From positions 162,456-203,513 of the forward strand of contig JAKJEM010000003.1 of assembly GCA_022705425.1 (NCBI GenBank): 41,058 bases of DNA, given 5' to 3'. The notes beneath the pieces are model-generated. The model worked only from the letters and a program-made list of their open reading frames with translations, was not told the origin of the DNA and ran no database searches. Shown piece after piece: positions 32,701-39,519 of this stretch. The position numbers and the translations under genes are program-made. Source of the DNA: Planctomycetota bacterium (GTDB lineage: Bacteria > Planctomycetota > Brocadiia > CAIUPP01). Within the stretch, counting starts at the first letter, position 1, and each line of letters starts with the position of its first letter.

Positions 32701-33445
32701 CTTCGGCAAACCGGCCTGGCGCGGGCGAACGATGTCCGGCCTGATGGCCACCCTGTACATGACGGAGTGGGCGAACCCGCGCCCGAACCTGCACATCCGG
32801 AAGATCATCCTTCGCGCAACGCACGACCCCGGCATGATGAACCCCATGCTGCTGGCGCTGACGGCGATCCACCCGCGACATGCCGCCCCGCCGGCGGCGG
32901 AGCCTCTTCCCTCGGCCGACCTGCTGAGCCCCGCGCGTCCCGTCGGGACGCCTCTGGACCTCTCGGGCGGGCGCGACGAGTCCGAACTGCGCTATGTCGC
33001 CCCGGACGGCACGATCATCGAGACCGACCGCATCGCCAACGCCTTGAGCGACAAGAAGAGCAGCGCCTTCTCGAATGACTGGCGCTCCTATGTCGGCCTG
33101 GTTACGATGGACGGCCACCAGGCCGCCCGCACGGACCAGGTGAGATTTACCCTCCCCGGACCGACGCCCCTGACGGGGGTGCTGGTCACCGGGCGCTACC
33201 GCGAGCAGCGCAAGGCGCAGGACTTCGGGCCGATGATCTTCGACCTCTTCCTCGACGTGTCGGAGGACGGCGGCAAGACGTGGCAGCAGAAAGCGGTTGT
33301 CCGCCACACGACGCCGGATGAGGTCGGGCCGGTGTGGCTGCCGCTCGACGGAACGCCCGTGCAGCGTCTGCGCCTGCGCCAGACGCAGGGACCCAATACG
33401 CACTACTCCGGCTTCAGTTTCGTGCAGCTCTATCGTCGCCCGTAG
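29693..33445 (+). CDS. GH20-like glycosidase with CBM-like and C-terminal modules (3' part of the frameshifted gene)
   Basis: About 1250 codons, with no ribosome site or signal peptide at its own start (a GTG at 29693), consistent with being the continuation of the CBM9-like frame. Order: a CBM-like domain (TTWLFTADVKAV, KHNAGWQSVRAVVT), a discoidin-like region (YEITRVVIKTSWPG), and the GH20 domain 2 (ARTTAEVLRDELKLCFGLE, IVIGGSDARGAFYGIQTLL). A TIM barrel follows with the catalytic Asp-Glu pair kept in ILYIGMDETYQ (D646). The last 100 residues resemble a beta-sandwich (FDLFLDVSEDGGKTWQQKA). GH20 enzymes remove beta-N-acetylhexosamine through the acetamido group. The usual GGDE is GMDE here, so exact activity is uncertain. 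Confidence 0.85.
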   Translation: MGWTVTSTKVTATVRSTAEERTEGARGAKIEVGNRQGEGAVARVWPGADSLPSAPVETTWLFTADVKAVSPDGSLVAYFVVFHEGRTEQVNFKHNAGWQSVRAVVTTSAGARPAAPCIQTTAQARPGGGGGGVIYVDRARIEIVDAQALGIEPDSFCLTGNATNAWRTRNRRVPGTYTYFEAMTTDPSFPPYYAPGDGPPQDYGLYRGEIPFDKGRLTDGLTSTTVAWPSFWTGHQGHDILFDLKSEYEITRVVIKTSWPGLRMNHVFLKSPGEPVFTLVASKPDRVAFKGTGGPMPGSETIERVDERCFEGIRQAARWVRVQSECRSPGQYAEIEIWGKELPKDGPRPKRTPWLQAGGATPFPDPVGEPEPTWEVPPVFPLPREMKAQGAATPLVGGLTIGFEPAASARARTTAEVLRDELKLCFGLESVVTPAAAERKEAVLIGEAAESPLTSAALAAQGLTVTPASPGPEGYVLCARDGRIVIGGSDARGAFYGIQTLLTLARRTRAGTWEVPGVVIRDWPTMKYRIIEGRAIPSQSLVRALARFRVNYYTPKYQFIHQSVEHDKFAERYFVSFIPFLDFNGIVIGTDPSLAERPADERWQDLPNDARRNANPGHPRTWEIYFAALDKYLPKFHGDILYIGMDETYQHNHGSRWNVSPESRALDMSAGQLLAYTIKKIDAKAKQYGKRVFMHDTPFCRDHTLSYKGDPDPSWRKAIPLLPKDVMFNVWHWNRKWVLEPLGKQGGFDLVYLCTGDRDWRAPAKVDPDQDVVPFEFPGYFAGINNYMAEGSFTASKLLETAWVAWNAGAPRPKDPAINAAVAHYTALWNQLHLGDPIPASLAAGAGDFIPVDLSAAANLSRTDEIAYDGKGWVDMGPNMDLRALKPGVISMAGVPFTIIDEAKNGGKSVVAVQNRLYADRTLPEAVEIDVKELKASSLVFLHCLDNAPGSNYLRRKELAGYYFLVFEDGTYARREIKYAINTGNWDGLRLPWEYGPAGDTMPFGKPAWRGRTMSGLMATLYMTEWANPRPNLHIRKIILRATHDPGMMNPMLLALTAIHPRHAAPPAAEPLPSADLLSPARPVGTPLDLSGGRDESELRYVAPDGTIIETDRIANALSDKKSSAFSNDWRSYVGLVTMDGHQAARTDQVRFTLPGPTPLTGVLVTGRYREQRKAQDFGPMIFDLFLDVSEDGGKTWQQKAVVRHTTPDEVGPVWLPLDGTPVQRLRLRQTQGPNTHYSGFSFVQLYRRP

Positions 33446-33468
33446 CCCTGCGGAAAGGACGCCGCTCG

Positions 33469-34836
33469 ATGCCACAGCGCTGCTTCGACGTGCATGCCGA
33501 CGGGGACTATGACGTGATGGTCGTCGGTGGCGGGACTACCGGGATCGCCGCCGCTCTTGCCGCCGCCCGCGAAGGCGCGCGGACGGCTCTTGTCGAGGCG
33601 CTGGGATTCCTTGGCGGGAACTCCGCCGCCGTTCCGGCCTGGCTGGGCTTTCATGACGGCGTCGGCGAGCGCGTCGTCGGCGGCATCGCGCAGGAGATCG
33701 TCGAGCGCCTCCAGCGGCGGAAGGGGGCGACGCCCGTCTATACGGACCCCATCTGCGGCAGCGTGGTGGGGATTGACCTCAGCGCCTGGAAGCTGCTGGC
33801 CTTGGAGGCGGTGCGCGAGGCGGGGGTGGACACGCTGCTGCACAGCCGCGCGGTGGCCGTGGACCTCAAGGGTCCTGCCGTGTGCGCCGTGCTCTGCATG
33901 GACCGCGCCGGGCTGCGCCGGCTGGGCGCGCGCGCTGTCGTGGACTGCACCGACGCCGGCGACGTCGTCCGCGCCGCGGGGGGGAGACTGCGCCGGGGCC
34001 GCGAGAGCGACGGCCTCATGCAGGTGGCCTCCTGGACCTTCGCCGTGGAGGGCGTCAACTTCCCGGCCCTGTTCGACCACTACCGCCGCGTCCCGGGCGA
34101 CATCCGTCCCTTTCCCGGCGTGGACGGCGGCGAGCGCCTCCGCCGCATGGCGAGCGACGAGGTCTTCGTCATAGGGTCCTTCCGCTCGTTGATCGCTCGC
34201 GCGCGGAGGGAAGGAATGTCCCTGCCGCGCGACATCTTTCCCGGCGTCGCCTTCCCGCGGCTCGGACGCGTCTTCAGCGTCGCCACGCGCGTCGAGGAGG
34301 CCGATCCGCTCGATGCCCGCTCCCTCACTCGCGCCGAGTTTGCCGGCGCCGGCCAGGTCCCCCTGTGGCTGGATTTCCTGCGCCGCTACGTTCCCGGTTT
34401 CCAGGACTGCCGCCTGGCGTGGACGCCCCACCAGATCGGCCTGCGCGAGACCTGCCACACCGAGGGGGACTACACGCTGACCGCCGACGACCTGATGGCC
34501 GGACGACAGTTCGACGACGCCATCGCGCGCGGGGGATACCACATGGACGTTCATCCCCCCGATCACGCGGGGCTGGACACGCGCCGTCCGCCGGCATACA
34601 CGATTCCCTATCGGTGCCTGCTGCCGCGCGGCATCCAGGGGTTGCTGGTCGCCGGGCGCTGCATCAGCGCCACGCACGAGGCCATGGCCTCCACGCGCGT
34701 CATTCCCATCGGCATGGCCCTGGGGCAGGCCGCGGGCGTGGCGGCCGCATTGGCGGCCCGGTCGGGTGTGGAGCCGCGCGCCGTGCCCGTTGCTCTTCTC
34801 CAGGCCCGCCTGCGCGAGGCGGATGCCTTGCTCTGA
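33469..34836 (+). CDS. FAD-dependent oxidoreductase (pfam12831-type)
   Basis: A 455-residue flavoprotein. The Rossmann motif VMVVGGGTTGIAAALAAAREG starts near residue 17, followed by GFLGGNSAA. ARAVVDCTDAGDVVRAAGG marks the second nucleotide contact, and GLLVAGRCISATHEAMASTR with IGMALGQAAGVAAALA closes the FAD site. Such proteins are frequent beside sulfatases and glycosidases in PVC genomes; their substrates are mostly unproven, with sugar oxidation suspected. No signal peptide. The ATG at 33469 has AAAGGA upstream; earlier in-frame codons lie inside the GH20 gene. It is followed after 18 bases by a double version of itself. Confidence 0.9.
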   Translation: MPQRCFDVHADGDYDVMVVGGGTTGIAAALAAAREGARTALVEALGFLGGNSAAVPAWLGFHDGVGERVVGGIAQEIVERLQRRKGATPVYTDPICGSVVGIDLSAWKLLALEAVREAGVDTLLHSRAVAVDLKGPAVCAVLCMDRAGLRRLGARAVVDCTDAGDVVRAAGGRLRRGRESDGLMQVASWTFAVEGVNFPALFDHYRRVPGDIRPFPGVDGGERLRRMASDEVFVIGSFRSLIARARREGMSLPRDIFPGVAFPRLGRVFSVATRVEEADPLDARSLTRAEFAGAGQVPLWLDFLRRYVPGFQDCRLAWTPHQIGLRETCHTEGDYTLTADDLMAGRQFDDAIARGGYHMDVHPPDHAGLDTRRPPAYTIPYRCLLPRGIQGLLVAGRCISATHEAMASTRVIPIGMALGQAAGVAAALAARSGVEPRAVPVALLQARLREADALL

Positions 34837-34854
34837 ACCATAGGAGAAGCCTTT

Positions 34855-37800
34855 ATGCCCGCCGGAACGCGCCGCATCGCCGCCCAGGTTACCCAACTGC
34901 TGTCCACGGACGCGCTGGTGGTCGGCGGCACGTTGGGCGCGTGCGCGGCGGCCCGCGAGCTGGCACGGGCCGGACGCCGCACCGTGCTGGCGGCGCGGGA
35001 GTGTTCGCTGCCCTTTGAAATGAGCGTCTGCCGCCGTCCCTGGGTTCGATCCGGCGAACTCGCCGCCCTGCCGACTCCGTGGCGCGCGCTCCTCTCCGCG
35101 TGCGTCGAGGGCGGCCTGGGCGGCGGAGAGCATCTTCTCAACCTTGCTCGTCTGGCCGCGCGGGTGGAGGAGGCTCTGCTCGACGCCGGGGTAACGCTCT
35201 TCTACGGCATGACGCCGTGCGGTCTTGTGCGCGCGGCGAAGGGCGCGCCCGCCGGGGTCCTGTTCGGCGGCAAGTTCGGCCTGTGTGCCATCGCCGCGGA
35301 GACCCTTCTCGATTGCACCCCCGATGCCGCGCTGGTGGCGGCTGCCGGGGGACGGGTTTACTCGCGCGTCAAGGACCGCGCCGTCGTTCATCTCTCCTGC
35401 AAGGTGAACCAGGCGGCGGATGGAGACCCGCTGACTCTGGACCGCGGGCAGCGGTGCGAGTCCCCCACGAAATGGCCCGACGCGCGGGAGTTGCGCCCCT
35501 CCGGCGTGGCGGCCCTCACGGGGGGCCGCGTCCCCCTGCACGGGCCCTTCGCGGAGTTCATTCTGCGGCTGCCCTTTGCTCCCGAGTCGCCGTTGCGCGA
35601 CAGCCGGCTGGCCGTCGCGGCGCGGCGGGCGGTTCTCGATGTTGGGGCCGCCGTCGCCGCCGACCGCGCCGCTGCGGGCAAGGAGCGCCTCTTCTTCCAC
35701 CGTTTCGGCGATGGGCTCCTCACCGAACCGCTCGTCCGCATCGCCGGCGCGCCGGGGAACCCCTTCCGTTCGCGCGGATTCCGCAACCTCTTCGTCCTGG
35801 GTCCCGCCGCCGATGTGCCCGACTCCGCCGCGCGCCGCCTGTGGAGTCCCTGTCATGCCGCGCGCGAGGCCGTCCGCCTGGCGGCGCGTCTGTCGAAGGT
35901 CCGGATCAGGGCGTCCGCGCACGGTTCGGACGTCGCGTCCCCCGCCGGCGCGGGCCAGGGCGTCTCCATCCGACGCCTTCACTTTCAGGATGCGCCGCCG
36001 CTGCACGCCGTGGGAACGCTTCCGCTGGCCGACGGGTCGTTGCCCGTGCTGGCGCAGTGCGATACGCTGGTCGTCGGCGCCGGCACGTCCGGCGTGCCCG
36101 CCGCGCTCGCCGCCGCGCATTTCGGCGGACGCACGATCCTGATCGAGCAGCACGCCGACGTCGGCGGGACGCGGACAATCGGGGGGGTAGGGTCCTACTG
36201 GTTCGGGCGCGAGACGCCCTTCCAGCGCGCCTGCGACGAGGCGTACGACCGCGTGTCCCGGCGGTGCGCCGTGGCGGAGGAGACGGCGATGCTCGCCGCC
36301 TTGGTCGAGGCCGGGGTCGAGGTGCTGCCCCTTTCGTCCGTTGCGGGTGTCCTGTGCGAAGGACGCCGCGTGACGGGTGTAGCGGTGGCCGCCGGGGGGA
36401 GGCTGGGGGTGATCCGCGCGCGGGCGGTCGTGGACGCCACGGGGGACGCGGACCTGGCGGCCTGGGCCGGCGCGCCCTTCGAGTACGGCAACGGGCGCGA
36501 TGCATGGACGCTGTGGGCCTCCTTCGCCGATTTCAACGGGCCGAAGCGCACGGCCAGTCGAATGTATGAGTCGGGCATCGAAACGCGCGACCCGTGGGAC
36601 TTCGCGCGCACGATCCTTCGCAGCCGTGGTCGTCCGGGGATGTGGAACCGGTTGCCGCACGAGATGCCGCAGCACTATGTGGCGCCGCGCGAGTCGCGAC
36701 GCGTCGCCGGGCGGGCACGCGTGACCTACGCCGGCATCCTGGCGGGCGAGACCTTCCCCGACGTGATGGTCGTGTGCGACGCGAACTTCGACCTCAAGGG
36801 AATCGCCACCAGCGACCTGCTGTGCTCGGGCGTCGTCTGGAGTTGGGGTGTCTGCCGGCGGTACCTGGCGGCGATCCCGTACGGAGCGATCGTCCCTCGA
36901 AGCGTGGAGAACCTGCTGGTGGCGGGGCGGGCGTATTCCGCCACGCACGACGCCATGAGCCTGGCGCGGATGCAGCGCGACATGGCGAGCCTCGGCGCGG
37001 CGGCGGGCACGGCGGCGGCGCTGGCGGCGCAGCAACGGGTGTCGCCGGGGCGGCTGGACGCGGAGACGCTCCAGGCGGAGTGGGTTCGGCGAGGAATCCT
37101 GCGTGCGGAGGATCGGCGGCGGTGGGGGCGGTTGCCGGAGCGGTACGGGCGCGGTGAGGCGGCGGAGGATGCGCGTCGTGTGGCGCGTGGCGGGCGGGAA
37201 TGGCCGCGCGCGGCGGCGCGGCTGGCGCGCCATCCGGCGGCGGCGCTGCCGGCGTTGCGGGGGGCCTTTCGCCCGGCGCGGAAGGGGCCGTCCGGCCTCC
37301 GGATCGGACGCCTGCTGTGCGCGCTCGGCGACGGAGGCCCCGTTTCCTTCCTTCTCGATAACACGGCGCAAAGGACAGCGACCCGCCTGCCGCCGCCGCG
37401 CCGTCGAACGCTGCGGGTCCCCCCGGAGCATGGTTGGGCGCCCGAGCCGGCGTACTCGCTCTACGCCGTCGGCCTGGCCGGGGCCGGCGCGCGCGCGGCG
37501 GAGGTGATGACGCGCCTCGCGCGGAGGATCCCCGACGATGCCGCACTCTATGCCGATCCGAAGCGCTCGCCCTTCGAGTACGTGCGGACGATCTGCGCCG
37601 TGGCCGAACGCTGCCCCGGCGTCGCCCTTCGTGCGCCGCTCGAGGAGCTTCTGCGGAAGTCGAGTCTGCGCAACCAGGACGTGTCCTTCACCCGCGACGT
37701 TCGCCGCGCGAACGACCCCGTGGCCGAGCGCCGCGCGTGGCTGGAGATGGCGATCGGGCGGGCGCTGGCGCGGTGCGGCGATGCGCGCGGCCTCGACATC

Positions 37801-37920
37801 CTGCGGCGGTACCGGGATGACGTCCGGGGGCCGCTGGCGCGCAGCGCCGAGGAGGAGTTGCGTGACCTGGCCGCCGCCGGGTTCGCCAAGACGATACCCT
37901 GGAAGCGGAGGATTGACTAG
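34855..37920 (+). CDS. Double FAD-dependent oxidoreductase with a HEAT-like C-terminal region
   Basis: A 1021-residue protein made of two flavoprotein halves. The first starts DALVVGGTLGACAAARELAR (about residues 19-38), a degenerate dinucleotide motif (GGTLGA), and retains only a shortened core (FVLGPAADVPDSAARRLWS), so it may not bind FAD. The second starts DTLVVGAGTSGVPAALAAAH (about residues 402-421) and is complete, with GGTRTIGGVGSYWFG, VDATGDADLAAWAG and LLVAGRAYSATHDAMSLAR. The last 160 residues are helical repeats (AEVMTRLARRIPDDAAL, ARCGDARGLDILRRY), similar to HEAT/PBS-lyase repeats. It has AGGAGA before the ATG, and its stop codon directly touches the next start. Substrate unknown; it was probably formed by duplication of the upstream gene type. 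Confidence 0.87.
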   Translation: MPAGTRRIAAQVTQLLSTDALVVGGTLGACAAARELARAGRRTVLAARECSLPFEMSVCRRPWVRSGELAALPTPWRALLSACVEGGLGGGEHLLNLARLAARVEEALLDAGVTLFYGMTPCGLVRAAKGAPAGVLFGGKFGLCAIAAETLLDCTPDAALVAAAGGRVYSRVKDRAVVHLSCKVNQAADGDPLTLDRGQRCESPTKWPDARELRPSGVAALTGGRVPLHGPFAEFILRLPFAPESPLRDSRLAVAARRAVLDVGAAVAADRAAAGKERLFFHRFGDGLLTEPLVRIAGAPGNPFRSRGFRNLFVLGPAADVPDSAARRLWSPCHAAREAVRLAARLSKVRIRASAHGSDVASPAGAGQGVSIRRLHFQDAPPLHAVGTLPLADGSLPVLAQCDTLVVGAGTSGVPAALAAAHFGGRTILIEQHADVGGTRTIGGVGSYWFGRETPFQRACDEAYDRVSRRCAVAEETAMLAALVEAGVEVLPLSSVAGVLCEGRRVTGVAVAAGGRLGVIRARAVVDATGDADLAAWAGAPFEYGNGRDAWTLWASFADFNGPKRTASRMYESGIETRDPWDFARTILRSRGRPGMWNRLPHEMPQHYVAPRESRRVAGRARVTYAGILAGETFPDVMVVCDANFDLKGIATSDLLCSGVVWSWGVCRRYLAAIPYGAIVPRSVENLLVAGRAYSATHDAMSLARMQRDMASLGAAAGTAAALAAQQRVSPGRLDAETLQAEWVRRGILRAEDRRRWGRLPERYGRGEAAEDARRVARGGREWPRAAARLARHPAAALPALRGAFRPARKGPSGLRIGRLLCALGDGGPVSFLLDNTAQRTATRLPPPRRRTLRVPPEHGWAPEPAYSLYAVGLAGAGARAAEVMTRLARRIPDDAALYADPKRSPFEYVRTICAVAERCPGVALRAPLEELLRKSSLRNQDVSFTRDVRRANDPVAERRAWLEMAIGRALARCGDARGLDILRRYRDDVRGPLARSAEEELRDLAAAGFAKTIPWKRRID

Positions 37921-39483
37921 ATGAACGCGGACTCCGGCGCCCCCCGTCGCGCTCCGAACGTCCTCTTCATCCTCTCGGACCAGCATAATGCGAAGTGCCT
38001 GGGGCACAAGGGGCACCCGGATGCGCTGACGCCGAACCTGGACCGTCTGGCCGCAGCAGGGGTGCGCTTCGACAACGCCGTCGCGCAAAGCCCCATCTGC
38101 ACCCCGAGCCGCGTGTCCTTCCTCTCCGGTCAATACTGCCACAACCACGGCTATTACGGTCTCTGCGGGCCGAATCCCGGCGGGCTCCCGACCGTGCTCG
38201 GCTGTTTCCGCCGCGCGGGATACGCCACGGCGGCCATCGGCAAGATTCATTGCCCGGAGTACTGGGTGGAATCGGACTGCGACGTTTTCCACGAGACCGG
38301 CACGGGGACGAGCGTCGGCGGGCGGTCGCCGGAGTACACGCAGTACCTGCGCGAGCGGAACGTGGAGCACCTGGAAGACCATGGGGCGCTGACGGAACTC
38401 GGCGCGGCGGGGCAGCAGAAGCTCGACGGGCGTCCCTCGGCCATCCGCTACGAAGACAGCCGCGAGGGCTGGGCCGCGCGGAAGGCCGTCGAGTTCATGG
38501 GCGCCTGCGCCGACGCCGGGCGGCCCTTCTTCCTGCACGTGAGCATGGCCAAGCCGCACCAGTGTTACACCCCGGCGAAGCGTTTCTGGGACCTGTACGA
38601 CGAATCGAAGCTCACGCTGCCGCCGAACCTGGAATATGCGATGAAGGACCACGCCCCGCACGTCGTTCGCGCCGCCGAACGTTTCCGCCGCGCGGACTGG
38701 ACCGTCTTCGAGCCGAAGACCGTCGAGGCCGGCCGCCGCCGCAAACTCCACGGCTACCTCGGCAACGTGACGCACGTGGACTACGCCGTGGGCGAGCTTC
38801 TCGATGCCCTGCGCACGCGCGGGCTGGAGGGCGACACGCTGGTCGTCTATTCCTCCGACCACGGCGATTACGCCTGCGAGCAGGGATTGATGGAGAAGGC
38901 CCCCGGCATCGGCCACGATGCCATCACGCGCATTCCCTTCCTCTGGCGCTGGCCCGGACACTTCCGCGCGGGACACTGCGCGCCGGAGATCGTCGAGAGC
39001 GTGGACCTGGCGCCCACGCTTTGCGCCCTGGCCGGCATCGAGCCGCCGGGGACCTTCGACGGTCGGGACCTCTCGGCGTTGCTGCGGGGCGAGGGGGGCG
39101 AGGTGCGGCGCATCGGCGTAACGGAGTTCCCGTGGAGCAAGAGCGTCCGCAAGGGGCGCTTCCGGCTGGTCTATTACCCGCCGGAGATGTTCGCGCAGGA
39201 GTATCCGCAGGGGTTCGGCGAATTGTACGATCTGGAGCGCGACCCCTGGGAGATGGAGAACCTGTTCTTCCGCCCGGAGTACGCGGAGGTCGTGCGCGAG
39301 ATCCAGGCGGACCTTCTCGACTGGCTGGTGGTGACCGCGCGGCCGAGAACGGCGCTGGCCGTTCGCCCGCTTCATCCGCGGCAGGCCGTCGAGCGTTACA
39401 AGTGCTGGGTCTATGCCGACGGCAAGCTTTCACCCGAGGAGTTGCGGCGGGCGTCCGCGCAGGGACGACAGAACTACCTCTGA
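37921..39483 (+). CDS. Type I sulfatase
   Basis: A 520-residue formylglycine sulfatase. NVLFILSDQHNAKCLGHKG holds a metal-binding Asp (D20). The signature CTPSR at C60 is the canonical form. HVSMAKPHQCYTP and VVYSSDHGDYACEQGLMEK supply further active-site residues, and the tail YDLERDPWEMENLF is typical. It belongs to the sulfatase S1 group with resemblance to choline-sulfatase/heparan-type members; the sugar substrate is not predictable. No signal peptide, like the sulfatase at 2635. The ATG follows the upstream TAG with no gap, with GGAGGA eight bases before it inside that gene, so coupling is strong. It would desulfate saccharides for the GH20-like enzyme. Confidence 0.94.
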   Translation: MNADSGAPRRAPNVLFILSDQHNAKCLGHKGHPDALTPNLDRLAAAGVRFDNAVAQSPICTPSRVSFLSGQYCHNHGYYGLCGPNPGGLPTVLGCFRRAGYATAAIGKIHCPEYWVESDCDVFHETGTGTSVGGRSPEYTQYLRERNVEHLEDHGALTELGAAGQQKLDGRPSAIRYEDSREGWAARKAVEFMGACADAGRPFFLHVSMAKPHQCYTPAKRFWDLYDESKLTLPPNLEYAMKDHAPHVVRAAERFRRADWTVFEPKTVEAGRRRKLHGYLGNVTHVDYAVGELLDALRTRGLEGDTLVVYSSDHGDYACEQGLMEKAPGIGHDAITRIPFLWRWPGHFRAGHCAPEIVESVDLAPTLCALAGIEPPGTFDGRDLSALLRGEGGEVRRIGVTEFPWSKSVRKGRFRLVYYPPEMFAQEYPQGFGELYDLERDPWEMENLFFRPEYAEVVREIQADLLDWLVVTARPRTALAVRPLHPRQAVERYKCWVYADGKLSPEELRRASAQGRQNYL

Positions 39484-39519
39484 CCGGCGCGAGGCCGGGT
39501 TCATGGAAAGGATGGACGG

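Noticed and set aside
33430-39375. Very long minus-strand open frame (about 1980 codons) opposite the FAD and sulfatase genes
   Set aside because: It is antisense to genes with intact motifs and has a low-complexity His/Arg/Pro/Gly composition typical of a high-GC shadow frame.
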